A program made the position numbers and the translations under genes. Shown here one piece after another: positions 34,164-42,759 of a stretch of 54,028 nt of DNA; the first letter of the stretch is position 1; each line of letters starts with the position of its first letter. The notes beneath the pieces are model-generated. The model ran no database searches. It was not told the DNA's origin and saw only the letters and a program-made list of their open reading frames with translations. Source of the stretch: Colivicinus sp022776215 (GTDB lineage: Bacteria; Bacillota_I; Bacilli_A; Erysipelotrichales; Erysipelotrichaceae); contig JALFIR010000029.1 of the NCBI GenBank assembly GCA_022776215.1, forward strand, positions 1 through 54,028, read 5' to 3'.

Positions 34164-36008
34164 ATGGCAAAACAAACATATAAGAAGCGAATCAATAACA
34201 AGAAGCCTAATAACAATAAAGCTAATTGGAATGAAAGTAAGAAGGAAAATACTGAGAAAGTAGAGAGCATTACTTATTCTGATGGTATTACGGTTTCTGA
34301 ACTTGCGGGCAAAATTAATAAGAATTCAAGTGATATTATCAAGTTACTTTTCATGCTTGGCAAGATGATGACTATTAATTCTCCTTTAGATGATGAGAAT
34401 GTTGAACTTGTTTGTATGGAATATGGCATTGATGCTACTAAGGAAGAGCCAAAGGATGATGAATCTTTAGCTGATGATGTTGAAGATGATCCAAAGGATT
34501 TAAGAGAAAGAGCACCTATTGTTACTATCATGGGCCACGTTGACCATGGTAAGACAACTCTTCTTGATACAATCAGAAAGTCTAATGTAACTGCTGGTGA
34601 ATTTGGTGGTATTACCCAACATATCGGTGCTTATCAAGTTGATGTAAATGGTAAGAAGGTTACTTTCTTGGATACTCCAGGACATGAAGCATTTACCGCA
34701 ATGCGTGCTAGAGGTGCTTCTGTAACTGACGTTTCAATTATTGTTGTTGCGGCAGATGATGGTGTAATGCCTCAAACAAGAGAAGCGATCGACCACTCTA
34801 AGGCTGCTGGTGTTCCAATTATTATCGCTGTTAATAAGATGGATAAGCCAGGTGCTAATCCGGATAAGGTTAAGAGTGCTTTAGCTGATTTGGGTCTAAT
34901 GCCTGAAGAATGGGGTGGCGATACAATTTTCGTAAATTGTAGTGCTAAAACTGGAGAAGGCGTTAAGGATATTCTAGAGACAATTCTTGTTGTTTCTGAA
35001 GTTAAGGACTTAAAGGCCAATCCTAATAAGCCTGCTACAGGTACTGTTATCGAAGCTAAACTTGATAAAGGTAGAGGTCCTGTTTGTACATTACTAGTAC
35101 AAAATGGTACTTTAAGACAAGGTGATTCAATTGTAGTTGGTACAACTTATGGTAAGGTTAGAAGAATGGCTAACGATAAGGGCGAAGAAATCAAAGAAGC
35201 TTCACCAAGTACACCAGTTGAAGTAATTGGTTTAAATGAAGTTCCGGTTGCTGGTGATAATTTCAAGGTATTTGAAAATGATAAGGATGCTAGAGCTATC
35301 GCAGCTGCTAGAAATACTAAGCGTATCGAAAAAGAGAGAAAGGCTACAAGTGCTATGTCTCTTGATGATTTAAGTGCTCAAATCGAGGCTGGTGAAATCA
35401 AGGAAGTTCCTGTCATCGTTAAGTCAGATGTTCAAGGTACTGCCGAAGCTGTTGCATCTTCATTAAGTAAGATTGATGTTGATGGCGTAAGAGTAAATGT
35501 TATTAGAAGTGCTGCTGGTTCAATCTCTGAATCGGATATTATCTTAGCTTCTGTATCTCATGCTGTTATCTATGGTTTCAACGTTAGACCAGATGCTAAT
35601 GTAAGAAAGAAAGCTCAAGAAGAGAATGTTGAAATCAGATTACATAACATTATCTATAAGGCTGTAGAAGAAATGGAAGCAGCTATGAAGGGTATGTTGG
35701 CTCCAGTTTATGAAGAAGTTGTAATTGGACAAGCTGAAGTTAGAAAGACTTATAAGGTTTCTAAGGTTGGTACAATTGCAGGTACTATGGTAACTGAAGG
35801 CAAGATTGTAAGAGATAGTAAGTGTCGTCTAATTAGAGATGGTATTGTTATCTATACTGGTAGACTTGGTTCTCTAAAGCGTTTTGAAAACGATGCTAAG
35901 GAAGTATTACAAGGTTATGAATGTGGTATGACTATTGAAAACTTCAACGATATCAAGGAAGGCGATATTATTGAAGCATACCAAGATCAAGAGGTAAAAG
36001 CAGATTAA
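34164..36008 (+). CDS. infB: Translation initiation factor IF-2
   Basis: GTPase that brings fMet-tRNA to the 30S subunit and promotes subunit joining. It has a short basic N-terminus, IF2N domain (about 42-91), then the G domain with GHVDHGKTT (G1, 124-132), DTPGHE (G3) and NKMD (G4). EF-Tu-like domain II, IF-2 domain 3 and the fMet-binding C-terminal domain follow. At 614 residues it is a short IF-2, with little of the long N-terminal linker seen in Bacillus or E. coli. AGAGGG precedes the start; it overlaps rbfA by 1 nt. Confidence 0.98.
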   Translation: MAKQTYKKRINNKKPNNNKANWNESKKENTEKVESITYSDGITVSELAGKINKNSSDIIKLLFMLGKMMTINSPLDDENVELVCMEYGIDATKEEPKDDESLADDVEDDPKDLRERAPIVTIMGHVDHGKTTLLDTIRKSNVTAGEFGGITQHIGAYQVDVNGKKVTFLDTPGHEAFTAMRARGASVTDVSIIVVAADDGVMPQTREAIDHSKAAGVPIIIAVNKMDKPGANPDKVKSALADLGLMPEEWGGDTIFVNCSAKTGEGVKDILETILVVSEVKDLKANPNKPATGTVIEAKLDKGRGPVCTLLVQNGTLRQGDSIVVGTTYGKVRRMANDKGEEIKEASPSTPVEVIGLNEVPVAGDNFKVFENDKDARAIAAARNTKRIEKERKATSAMSLDDLSAQIEAGEIKEVPVIVKSDVQGTAEAVASSLSKIDVDGVRVNVIRSAAGSISESDIILASVSHAVIYGFNVRPDANVRKKAQEENVEIRLHNIIYKAVEEMEAAMKGMLAPVYEEVVIGQAEVRKTYKVSKVGTIAGTMVTEGKIVRDSKCRLIRDGIVIYTGRLGSLKRFENDAKEVLQGYECGMTIENFNDIKEGDIIEAYQDQEVKAD

Positions 36009-36328
36009 TGAGTAGAGTTGATAAATTAGATTCATTACTTCAAAAAGAAATATCTAGTATTATTCAATTTGATTTAAATAATCCTGAAATTGGATTTGTC
36101 ACTGTATCTGAAGTAAGAGTATCTCCAGATTTATCTAAAGCTAGAGTTTATGTTTCTTTCTTTGGAAAAAACTATGGCATCGCAGCTTTAAAGAAGTCTA
36201 AGGGCTTTGTAAGAAGTGAATTGGCAAAAAGATTAAAACTTAGAAAAATTCCAGATATTGAATTTGTTGTTGATGATACACTTGAAAAAGTTGATAGAAT
36301 CCACGAAATTGTTCACGGAAAAGATTAA
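36008..36328 (+). CDS. rbfA: RbfA, ribosome-binding factor A
   Basis: 106-residue KH-type protein that assists maturation of the 16S rRNA 5' end in 30S assembly. Motifs are LQKEISSIIQFDLNNPEIGFVTVSEVRVSPDLSKARVYVS and LAKRLKLRKIPDIEFVVDDTLE. The ATG shares its A with the infB stop. It is last in the operon; a terminator follows within 10 nt. Confidence 0.96.
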   Translation: MSRVDKLDSLLQKEISSIIQFDLNNPEIGFVTVSEVRVSPDLSKARVYVSFFGKNYGIAALKKSKGFVRSELAKRLKLRKIPDIEFVVDDTLEKVDRIHEIVHGKD

Positions 36329-36333
36329 TGATT

Positions 36334-36367
36334 AAGGCTTTAACTGTAATGGTTGAAGCCTTTTTAT
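36334..36367 (+). terminator. Intrinsic terminator of the rimP-rbfA operon
   Basis: AAGGCTTTAAC pairs (imperfectly) with GGTTGAAGCCTT, followed by TTTTA. Confidence 0.8.
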
Positions 36368-36422
36368 TGGATAACTAGAATTTGGGCGATTATAAATTAG
36401 AAATATGGGCGATTGGAAATAA

Positions 36423-36647
36423 GAAATCTTTCCTATTGAAATTAAAAAATGGTGTGCATTTGAAATAAAATTGGTCGCCAACCAAATAGATGCTGCTGCT
36501 AAAAATTTGTTAGATATTAATCAAAAGATTAAAGATGAAAATGGTAAACCTGCTAGTGTGTTGTGCGTAATTTGTGGCATGTCTAATGCTGCATATAAGC
36601 GTCCTGATGGAGTTTATGTTGTTCCTATAACTGCATTGAAGAATTAA
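36423..36647 (+). pseudogene. Remnant of a DUF4143 ATP-binding protein (C-terminal end only)
   Basis: An open stretch of 74 codons without a start (an in-frame stop lies just upstream) encodes KKWCAFEIKLVANQIDAAAKN, then KPASVLCVICGMSNAAYKR and GVYVVPITALKN. This is the typical C-terminus (PD-(D/E)XK-like end) of the AAA/DUF4143 ATPases often found in multiple copies in Firmicutes. The ATPase part is absent. Between 36367 and 36423 only a loose repeat of TGGGCGATT is seen. Confidence 0.8.
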
Positions 36648-36676
36648 AAATAATCGTTCATATGAACGATTATTTT
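36647..36676. terminator. Bidirectional terminator (palindrome)
   Basis: AAAATAATCGTTCAT and ATGAACGATTATTTT form a perfect palindromic stem that overlaps the stop of the threonine-aldolase-like gene. Confidence 0.75.
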
Positions 36677-37701
36677 GATAATGCTTCTTTTAAATCACTT
36701 GCAAATTCAAGTGTTACTTCCTCTTTTGTACACCAAGATGTCACAAAACGGCAAACTGATGACTTTTCATCATATTGATCCCAAATTTCAAATATATATT
36801 TTTGTTGAAGCTTTTTAATAACTTCATTATCTAAAATATAGAATTGTTGATTAGTTGGTGAATTAGTATAAGGTTTGATATTAAATGCTGAGAAGATATA
36901 TTTTAGGGCATCTGCTGTTTTATTGGCATGTGCTGCAAGTCTTAAATATAAATCATCAGTAAATAAAGTTTTAAAGCTAATGCCCATGATTCTAGCCTTC
37001 GCTAACATTTGACCGTTTTGTTTAAGATAATAACGGAAGTTTTCCTTTAAATCATCATTACAAATCACAAAGGCTTCACCAAGTAGAGCACCATTTTTAG
37101 TGCCACCAATGTAGAACATATCAGTTAATTCAGCAATATCCTCAAGTCTTAAAGTATTGCCAAGGCTTGCTAGTGCGTTAGATAGTCTAGCACCGTCCAT
37201 ATATAAATATAAGCCATACTTATCACAGATTTGTCTTAATAGTCTTACTTCATCAAGTGTATAAACAGTACCTAATTCAGTAGGGTTTGTGATAAAGACC
37301 ATCTTAGGCTTAACCATATGTTCATCTGGATGTTTCTCGATAATCTTAACAATCTCGAATGGGTCAATCTTGCCATCTCTATTTGGAGTGGTTAATATTT
37401 TATGGCCTTTAGCTTCAATTGCACCAGATTCATGAACATTGATATGAGCTGTATCAGCACTGATAACAGCTTCATAAGGTCTTAGGGCAATTGAATGAGC
37501 TAAGATATTACATGGTGTACCACCTGGTACAAAATGAATATCAACATCTTCATTCTTGATTGCGTTTTTAATAAGTCTTTTCGCTAGTAAGCAGTAATCA
37601 TCATTACCATAACCAGCTTGTTGTTTATTGTTTGTTTTTATTAATTCTTCTAATATTTCTGGGGCACACCCTTCTAAATAATCACTTTGAAAATTGTACA
37701 T
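36670..37701 (-). CDS. Threonine aldolase family PLP enzyme
   Basis: 343 residues of the low-specificity L-threonine aldolase/beta-eliminating lyase group, which cleave threonine-type beta-hydroxy amino acids to glycine and an aldehyde. Features: SDYLEGCAPEILEEL near residue 6, GGTPCN near residue 60, MDGARLSNA near residue 168 (the PLP-ring Asp), and the PLP lysine in IGGTKNG near residue 199. GAGGG precedes the ATG. Whether the substrate is threonine or another beta-hydroxy amino acid cannot be read. Confidence 0.9.
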   Translation of the reverse strand: MYNFQSDYLEGCAPEILEELIKTNNKQQAGYGNDDYCLLAKRLIKNAIKNEDVDIHFVPGGTPCNILAHSIALRPYEAVISADTAHINVHESGAIEAKGHKILTTPNRDGKIDPFEIVKIIEKHPDEHMVKPKMVFITNPTELGTVYTLDEVRLLRQICDKYGLYLYMDGARLSNALASLGNTLRLEDIAELTDMFYIGGTKNGALLGEAFVICNDDLKENFRYYLKQNGQMLAKARIMGISFKTLFTDDLYLRLAAHANKTADALKYIFSAFNIKPYTNSPTNQQFYILDNEVIKKLQQKYIFEIWDQYDEKSSVCRFVTSWCTKEEVTLEFASDLKEALSK

Positions 37702-37733
37702 ATAACCCTCTTTTCCCTTTCAATCATACCATA

Positions 37734-38576
37734 TTATTTAGGTACATATCTTATATTAGAGACATTGTAGACTGTCACAAAGGCACTTGGATCATTATTA
37801 ATAATGAAGTCCATAAGTAACTGATATTCTCTTTTATCGACAATTGTCACAATCTCTTCACGTTTTTCTTTAGTATAAGCACCTGTACTTGTATATAAGG
37901 TAGCTCCTGAATGTAGTGTGTTAATAATAAAATCTTTTATTTCTTCATTCTTATTCAAAGACACAATACATACTCTTCTTTTAATATTTTGGCCAAAGAT
38001 AAAGTAATCAGTTAAGATACCACAGAAATAAGTGCCTAAAACTGATAAGATTACTTTACGTGGTGAATAGACAAGGGCAGAAGATAAGGATACTACCATG
38101 CCTGACAAAGCTAGAGCTTTACCAATTTCCATATGTAAGTATTTGTTCATTATCTTGGCAACTATATCTAAGCCACCTGATGAGGCATTATTGTTGAATA
38201 GTATTGCAATACCAAAGGATACAAGGAAACAATAGGCAGTAACATCAATAATGTCAGATCCTGTGATTGATGTTACATTTGGGAATAACACTTCAAGTAT
38301 TGCCAAGATTATTGGCATAAGGATTGCTGTATATACGGTTTTAGCACCAAAATCTTTACCAATCAAAATAAAACTAATTACTAATAATACTGCATTCATT
38401 ATTAAAGTTAGCGTAGAAACTTTAAGTGGTATAAAGTGGGTTAAGACAATGGCTAGGCCTGAAATACTACTAATTGATGTTTCTGATGGTATTAAAAAGA
38501 AATAGACGGCGCATGATACGATTATTGTTCCGAAGGTTAGAACTAAAAGTTCTTTGATTTTTTTTATAGTGTTCAT
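37734..38576 (-). CDS. YitT family membrane protein (DUF161/DUF2179)
   Basis: 280 residues: five to six membrane helices in the first 200 residues with the family's glycine-rich NNNASSGGLDIVAKI near residue 129, then a cytoplasmic DUF2179 domain (RRVCIVSLNKNEEIKDFIIN to the end). Function is not established for the family. No Shine-Dalgarno is visible; a TATAAT ends 6 nt before the ATG, so the mRNA is probably leaderless. It is divergent from the deacetylase gene. Confidence 0.9.
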   Translation of the reverse strand: MNTIKKIKELLVLTFGTIIVSCAVYFFLIPSETSISSISGLAIVLTHFIPLKVSTLTLIMNAVLLVISFILIGKDFGAKTVYTAILMPIILAILEVLFPNVTSITGSDIIDVTAYCFLVSFGIAILFNNNASSGGLDIVAKIMNKYLHMEIGKALALSGMVVSLSSALVYSPRKVILSVLGTYFCGILTDYFIFGQNIKRRVCIVSLNKNEEIKDFIINTLHSGATLYTSTGAYTKEKREEIVTIVDKREYQLLMDFIINNDPSAFVTVYNVSNIRYVPK

Positions 38577-38588
38577 GAGTGTATTATA
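38577..38588 (-). promoter_or_regulatory. -10 box of a predicted leaderless promoter (YitT protein)
   Basis: TATAAT on the minus strand (38588-38583), then ACACTC, then the ATG. The opposing -10 of the deacetylase gene lies only 22 bp away, so the two promoters must overlap. Confidence 0.6.
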
Positions 38589-38610
38589 TATCTTTAATGG
38601 AAATTTAAGG

Positions 38611-38623
38611 TAGAATAATAAAG
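38611..38623 (+). promoter_or_regulatory. -10 box of a predicted leaderless promoter (deacetylase)
   Basis: TAGAAT (38611-38616), 7 nt, then ATG at 38624. No ribosome binding site in reach. Confidence 0.5.
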
Positions 38624-39892
38624 ATGGTAAAGAATAAAAAAAGACATTTAAGAAAAACGATTAAATATGCCCTTGCTGGTTTATTAGGACTTTTGTTAGT
38701 TGGAATTATTGTATTCATTTTGAATTTTAACTTTAAGTTTGTAGGTAAGAAATCAATTCATGATGATGCCCTTACTTATAAGACTAAGTCATGTTTGGCA
38801 TTTTATCCTAACAGTGAAAAGGGGGAAGATATAGCTAAAAACATTTGTGATAAGGCTTTGAAGGATACAATCTATGATTATGCCCTTGTTCCATATGGCG
38901 ATTATTATCTTGTATCTTATCATGATGGTACTAAATATTATGTTGATAAGGAATATAAGGAACTAGTTATTGATAATATCAATGAAGAGGGTAAGAAGAT
39001 TATTGCGGATTATCTTCGTTATCAATTAAAGAAGGAAGAAAAGGATTTTGCCTATACTATAGAATTTTTGGAAGAATCTTTCTATCAAAACCTCGATTTA
39101 AGCGAAGTAACTTATAAGGTTGATGGTCCTGATTTATTGTGTCATTTCCCTAAGTATGAAGCTGATATTAGAGTGCCTTTAAAATATATGCAGAGTGCAT
39201 GTAATATCAATCTTGGTTATGAGAATGAACTATATCATAAGCCACATTACTTGTCTAAGGATCGTAAGATGATTTGTTTCACTTTTGATGATGGTCCTGA
39301 TATGAGCTTAAAGACTAGTGGTCAAATAGTTGATACCTTATATAAGTATGATAGTTCGGCTACTTTCTATATCTTGGGAAGTAGACTTGGTGAGAAACAA
39401 ATTAAGTTCTGTAAGGAAAGCGTTGAAAAGGGTATGGAATATGGTTCTCATACTCAATCTCATAAGAATTTAACTAAGTTGTCTGTTTCTGATGCAACTA
39501 ATGAGATTATGACACCATATCATGATTTATATGACAATGAATTTGGCTTTGGTTATCAGATGAAAACCTTTAGACCACCATATGGTGCTTATAGTGATAC
39601 AGTAAGACAGGCTACTAATTTGACTGCTGTACTTTGGAATGTAGATTCTAAGGACTGGTCATATCGTACTAAGTATGATGCATCTGATGCAGTTGATGTA
39701 ATCTATAATGAGGTTATTAAGGATGGGGATGAAAATGATGTTGTCTTGTTCCATGACATCTATCAAACAAGTGTTGATGCAGCAAGTAAACTTATTACAT
39801 ACTATATCAATCAAGGGTATCAAATAGTCAATGTATCAGAACTTATGGAAGCCTTGGATATGAGCGGTGTATCTTATTTCTCTGGTAAATAG
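38624..39892 (+). CDS. Membrane-anchored polysaccharide deacetylase (CE4/NodB)
   Basis: 422 residues. A basic N-terminus and membrane anchor (about 14-34) precede a 170-residue extracellular region of unknown fold. The NodB domain follows: TFDDGPD (near residue 222, metal-binding Asp), SHTQSHKN (HxxxH, near residue 279), FRPPYGAY (near residue 322) and VVLFHDIY. All catalytic motifs are intact, so it probably removes acetyl groups from peptidoglycan or another surface glycan; which one is unknown. The start lacks a ribosome binding site. Confidence 0.92.
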   Translation: MVKNKKRHLRKTIKYALAGLLGLLLVGIIVFILNFNFKFVGKKSIHDDALTYKTKSCLAFYPNSEKGEDIAKNICDKALKDTIYDYALVPYGDYYLVSYHDGTKYYVDKEYKELVIDNINEEGKKIIADYLRYQLKKEEKDFAYTIEFLEESFYQNLDLSEVTYKVDGPDLLCHFPKYEADIRVPLKYMQSACNINLGYENELYHKPHYLSKDRKMICFTFDDGPDMSLKTSGQIVDTLYKYDSSATFYILGSRLGEKQIKFCKESVEKGMEYGSHTQSHKNLTKLSVSDATNEIMTPYHDLYDNEFGFGYQMKTFRPPYGAYSDTVRQATNLTAVLWNVDSKDWSYRTKYDASDAVDVIYNEVIKDGDENDVVLFHDIYQTSVDAASKLITYYINQGYQIVNVSELMEALDMSGVSYFSGK

Positions 39893-39900
39893 AACACATA

Positions 39901-39924
39901 AACATCTCTTATGAGGTGTTTTTC
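39901..39924 (+). terminator. Intrinsic terminator of the deacetylase gene
   Basis: AACATCTC (39901-39908) and GAGGTGTT (39913-39920) with a TTAT loop, then TTTC. Confidence 0.75.
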
Positions 39925-39926
39925 TA

Positions 39927-39938
39927 TATAATTAATAT
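39927..39938 (+). promoter_or_regulatory. -10 region close to the MATE start codon
   Basis: TATAAT at 39927-39932 or TAATAT at 39933-39938 lies 11 or 5 nt before ATG 39944. No Shine-Dalgarno is seen, so a very short or absent leader is likely. Confidence 0.45.
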
Positions 39939-39943
39939 CTGAT

Positions 39944-41266
39944 ATGAATAATGATTTAACTAAAGGACCTGTTATCAAATCGATGTTGCTGTTTGCGATA
40001 CCGATGATAATAGGAGATTTATTACAACAGTGTTATAACATCGCAGATACTTTAATTGTAGGGCAAGTATTAGGTAAGAATGCGCTTGCCTCAGTTGGTT
40101 CATCTTTTACCTTAATGACTTTTTTAACTTCAATAATATTAGGTTTATGCATGGGAAGTGGCACCTTGTTTTCGATTTGTTTTGGTCAAAAAGATGAAGA
40201 AAAACTTAAAGAAAACCTATCTGCATCTTTCTTCTTTATCCTACTTATCAGCGTCATTTTAAATATTATTGCCTATTTATCTTTAGACTACTTAAAAGTA
40301 TTCTTAAACGTTCCAGATGAAGTGTGGCTAGATATTAAAGATTATCTATTTATAATTTTTACTGGCATCTTAGCTATTTTCTTATATAACTACTTTGCTT
40401 CGTATTTAAGAGCCATTGGTAATTCGATTACACCCTTAATCTTTTTAGGTTTATCTTCATTTGTTAATATTGCGTTGGACTTATGTTTTGTGATTAGCTT
40501 AAATAAAGATGTTATAGGAGCTGCAAAAGCTACTGTAATAGCTCAATACTTATCAGGTATAGGAATATTACTTTATACTTTTAAAAAGTATCCTCAAGTA
40601 TTTTCAATATGTAAAGTATCTTATCTTAAAAAAGAACGTATAAAAGAAATAGTATCTTATTCTATCCTAACCTGTCTTCAACAATCGGTAATGAATTTGG
40701 GTATTCTAATGGTCCAAGGTTTAGTTAATAGTTTTGGAACAGTTGTAATGGCTGCTTTTGCGGCTGCTGTTAAGATAGATGCCTTTGCCTATATGTCAGT
40801 TCAAGACTTTGGCAATGCCTTCTCAACCTTTATTGCTCAAAACTATGGTGCAAAAGAAGATGAAAGAATTAGAAATGGTTTAAAGGCAGCAGTGAGTATT
40901 TCGACAGGCTTTTGTCTAGTTGTGTCTTTATTGGTATTCATCTGTGCTAAACCTTTAATGATGATTTTTGTGAACGAAATGGATGTGATTAAAGAAGGTG
41001 CTCGTTATCTAAGAATAGAAGGTAGCTTTTATCTTGGCATAGGTTGTTTGTTCCTCTTATATGGCCTATATCGGGCGATTGGTAAACCTGCTATGAGTTT
41101 AGTCTTAACTATCATTTCGCTTGGTACAAGGGTTTTATTGGCCTTTATCCTATCTTCTATAGTTGGTGTTGTTGGTATCTGGTGGTCAGTTCCTATTGGC
41201 TGGTTCTTGGCTGATTTGTTTGGTTTTGGATACTATATTCTAAACAAAAAGAAATTATTAATCTAA
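39944..41266 (+). CDS. MATE family efflux transporter
   Basis: 440 residues with 12 predicted membrane helices in two homologous halves. MATE motifs include LFAIPMIIGDLLQQCYNIADTLIVGQVLGKNALASVG at the N-terminus and the matching FAAAVKIDAFAYMSVQDFGNAFSTFIAQNYGA near residue 275. It is probably a drug/Na+ or drug/H+ antiporter; substrate unknown. The 3' end overlaps the convergent WYL regulator gene by 9 nt. Confidence 0.94.
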   Translation: MNNDLTKGPVIKSMLLFAIPMIIGDLLQQCYNIADTLIVGQVLGKNALASVGSSFTLMTFLTSIILGLCMGSGTLFSICFGQKDEEKLKENLSASFFFILLISVILNIIAYLSLDYLKVFLNVPDEVWLDIKDYLFIIFTGILAIFLYNYFASYLRAIGNSITPLIFLGLSSFVNIALDLCFVISLNKDVIGAAKATVIAQYLSGIGILLYTFKKYPQVFSICKVSYLKKERIKEIVSYSILTCLQQSVMNLGILMVQGLVNSFGTVVMAAFAAAVKIDAFAYMSVQDFGNAFSTFIAQNYGAKEDERIRNGLKAAVSISTGFCLVVSLLVFICAKPLMMIFVNEMDVIKEGARYLRIEGSFYLGIGCLFLLYGLYRAIGKPAMSLVLTIISLGTRVLLAFILSSIVGVVGIWWSVPIGWFLADLFGFGYYILNKKKLLI

Positions 41267-42184
41267 ATAATTATTTTGAATACTCTTTAAATATTCAACG
41301 TATTGATAAGCGATTATCTCATCGCTTATTTTTATTTCATTGCCATAGGCTAGAATCTTAGAAAAGAAGATTTGATTAATAGATACAAAAAGGGTAGCCT
41401 TATCCTTGTTGATGATAATGCCAGGGAAGTCATCGAGAAGCCTGTCAACAATCTTCGAGCTCGAATCTGGGCTTGAACCTGATATTGTGATGTTTACCTT
41501 AGTAGTTTCTTTAGTATAGAAAGAATTACTTGATTCATTGATGTGACTTATAATCTTTTTGGTTGGAATATTGATACTGTCTACTGCATCTTTAATAAGA
41601 ACATCTTTAATATTATCAAAACGATAATGGTAGATTTTATTACTATCTTGGTAATGAAAATAGAAATAATAATAGTCATTAGCACGATGAATAAAGATAG
41701 GGAAGACATCTTGGATTTGATTATTCTTAGTAGTGATACTTACCATCTTATGATTTTTAATAGCTTCTAAGATATCTTCCATCTTAGGAAGTAGCTTTTG
41801 GGCCTTTTGAGTATTTGTATATTTAATCTCTTCTAATAGTTTTTCTTCATCACTAGAGATAAAAGAATATAACTTATTGTTTATATCGTTTTTAAAAGAT
41901 GTATCTAGATTCTTTAATGAATTGATAGAATCTTGAATTATTTTGATTTCAGATAGATTAAAGGGACAATCTAAAAGATAATAACCATTATCATATTCGA
42001 CATTAATGCCGCATTCATTAAGTATCTTAAAATCATCATATAGAGTCTTGCGATTATCTACTTTGATATTTTTTTCTTCCAATAAAGTTATGATTTCATC
42101 TAGTGTTAGATGTCTATCGAAGTTAGAGTTTTTCTTTAGTATTTCAATTAAATATAAGATTCTTTTCTTGTTGTTCTTTTCCAT
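41258..42184 (-). CDS. WYL-domain transcriptional regulator
   Basis: 308 residues: an N-terminal winged helix (KRILYLIEILKKNSNFDRHLTLDEIITLLE, near 8-60) and a WYL domain (about 135-210, QDVFPIFIHRANDYYYFYFHY) with a C-terminal extension. WYL proteins often sense nucleic acids or small ligands. Its promoter contains a long inverted repeat, so it probably controls itself and the divergent membrane protein/serine dehydratase operon. Two mini-repeat units at 41457-41480 encode SGSSPDSSS near residue 236. A TATAAT ends 6 nt before the ATG with no Shine-Dalgarno. Confidence 0.88.
   Translation of the reverse strand: MEKNNKKRILYLIEILKKNSNFDRHLTLDEIITLLEEKNIKVDNRKTLYDDFKILNECGINVEYDNGYYLLDCPFNLSEIKIIQDSINSLKNLDTSFKNDINNKLYSFISSDEEKLLEEIKYTNTQKAQKLLPKMEDILEAIKNHKMVSITTKNNQIQDVFPIFIHRANDYYYFYFHYQDSNKIYHYRFDNIKDVLIKDAVDSINIPTKKIISHINESSNSFYTKETTKVNITISGSSPDSSSKIVDRLLDDFPGIIINKDKATLFVSINQIFFSKILAYGNEIKISDEIIAYQYVEYLKSIQNNYLD
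41457..41480 (+). repeat. Mini-repeat array 4: two units, antisense to the host gene
   Basis: GAGCTCGAATCT (41457-41468) and GGGCTTGAACCT (41469-41480) on the plus strand, while the WYL gene runs on the minus strand. This is the only array in reverse orientation to its gene. Confidence 0.8.
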
Positions 42185-42190
42185 AACCCA

Positions 42191-42219
42191 ATTATAGTAT
42201 TGTCCAATTATTTGGACAA
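42191..42219 (-). promoter_or_regulatory. WYL regulator promoter, predicted leaderless
   Basis: On the minus strand TTGTCC (42219-42214), 17-nt spacer, TATAAT (42196-42191), then TGGGTT and the ATG at 42184. This is the best-formed promoter among the predicted leaderless genes. Confidence 0.75.
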
Positions 42220-42220
42220 T
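42199..42220. promoter_or_regulatory. Inverted-repeat operator between divergent promoters
   Basis: ATTGTCCAA, TTAT, TTGGACAAT: perfect 9-bp arms with a 4-nt centre. It covers the -35 of the WYL gene and a possible -35 (TTGGAC 42212-42217, 18 nt from TTATAT 42236-42241) for the divergent operon. Confidence 0.65.
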
Positions 42221-42267
42221 GACAAATTGTATTCATTATATATTAATGACACAAGGAGGAAGAAAAG

Positions 42268-42759
42268 ATGTACGTGTTATGGACTTTGATGATTGGATGG
42301 GGCTTTTATTTAAATAAGATGGAGATTCTTGCGATACTCTTGTTTCTAATGTTTCTATTGTTAAGTGATACAAGAAAAATTTGCTGGCGCTATATTAGTA
42401 TCGCGATTATGACGTTATTATTTAATTTATTTGTGTTCAATCTAGGATATTTTGATAAGAATCTCATATCTGTCACTTTCCTAATAACTGAAGCACTAGT
42501 AAGTGCTAACTTGTCAGAATATCTAAGTAGATTATGTATTAATAATCTTGTGGAAATTTATCTTTTTGTTTCAGTAAGCTTCCTAACATTTGTAGGTATA
42601 ACAATTTTATTATCAAGTGTAACAAGCGATTATATCTACATTCATAATCTATATGTCTATAACGCTTTAATCTTTGTACCTTCCTTCTTGTTGATGAGTA
42701 TACAAATGGTTAAGAAAATAACAGGTTCTCGTATTAAAATGAGAGTATGGAATCATTAA
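42268..42759 (+). CDS. Membrane protein of unknown function
   Basis: 163 residues, about five hydrophobic segments (near 3-15, 20-33, 43-60, 90-118 and 130-148) with few charged loops. No family is recognised. AAGGAGG lies 9 nt before the ATG. Its 3' end overlaps the serine dehydratase gene by 13 nt, so the two are co-expressed, and the WYL regulator is divergent. A role in serine or amino acid transport is possible but not supported by motifs. Confidence 0.75.
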   Translation: MYVLWTLMIGWGFYLNKMEILAILLFLMFLLLSDTRKICWRYISIAIMTLLFNLFVFNLGYFDKNLISVTFLITEALVSANLSEYLSRLCINNLVEIYLFVSVSFLTFVGITILLSSVTSDYIYIHNLYVYNALIFVPSFLLMSIQMVKKITGSRIKMRVWNH

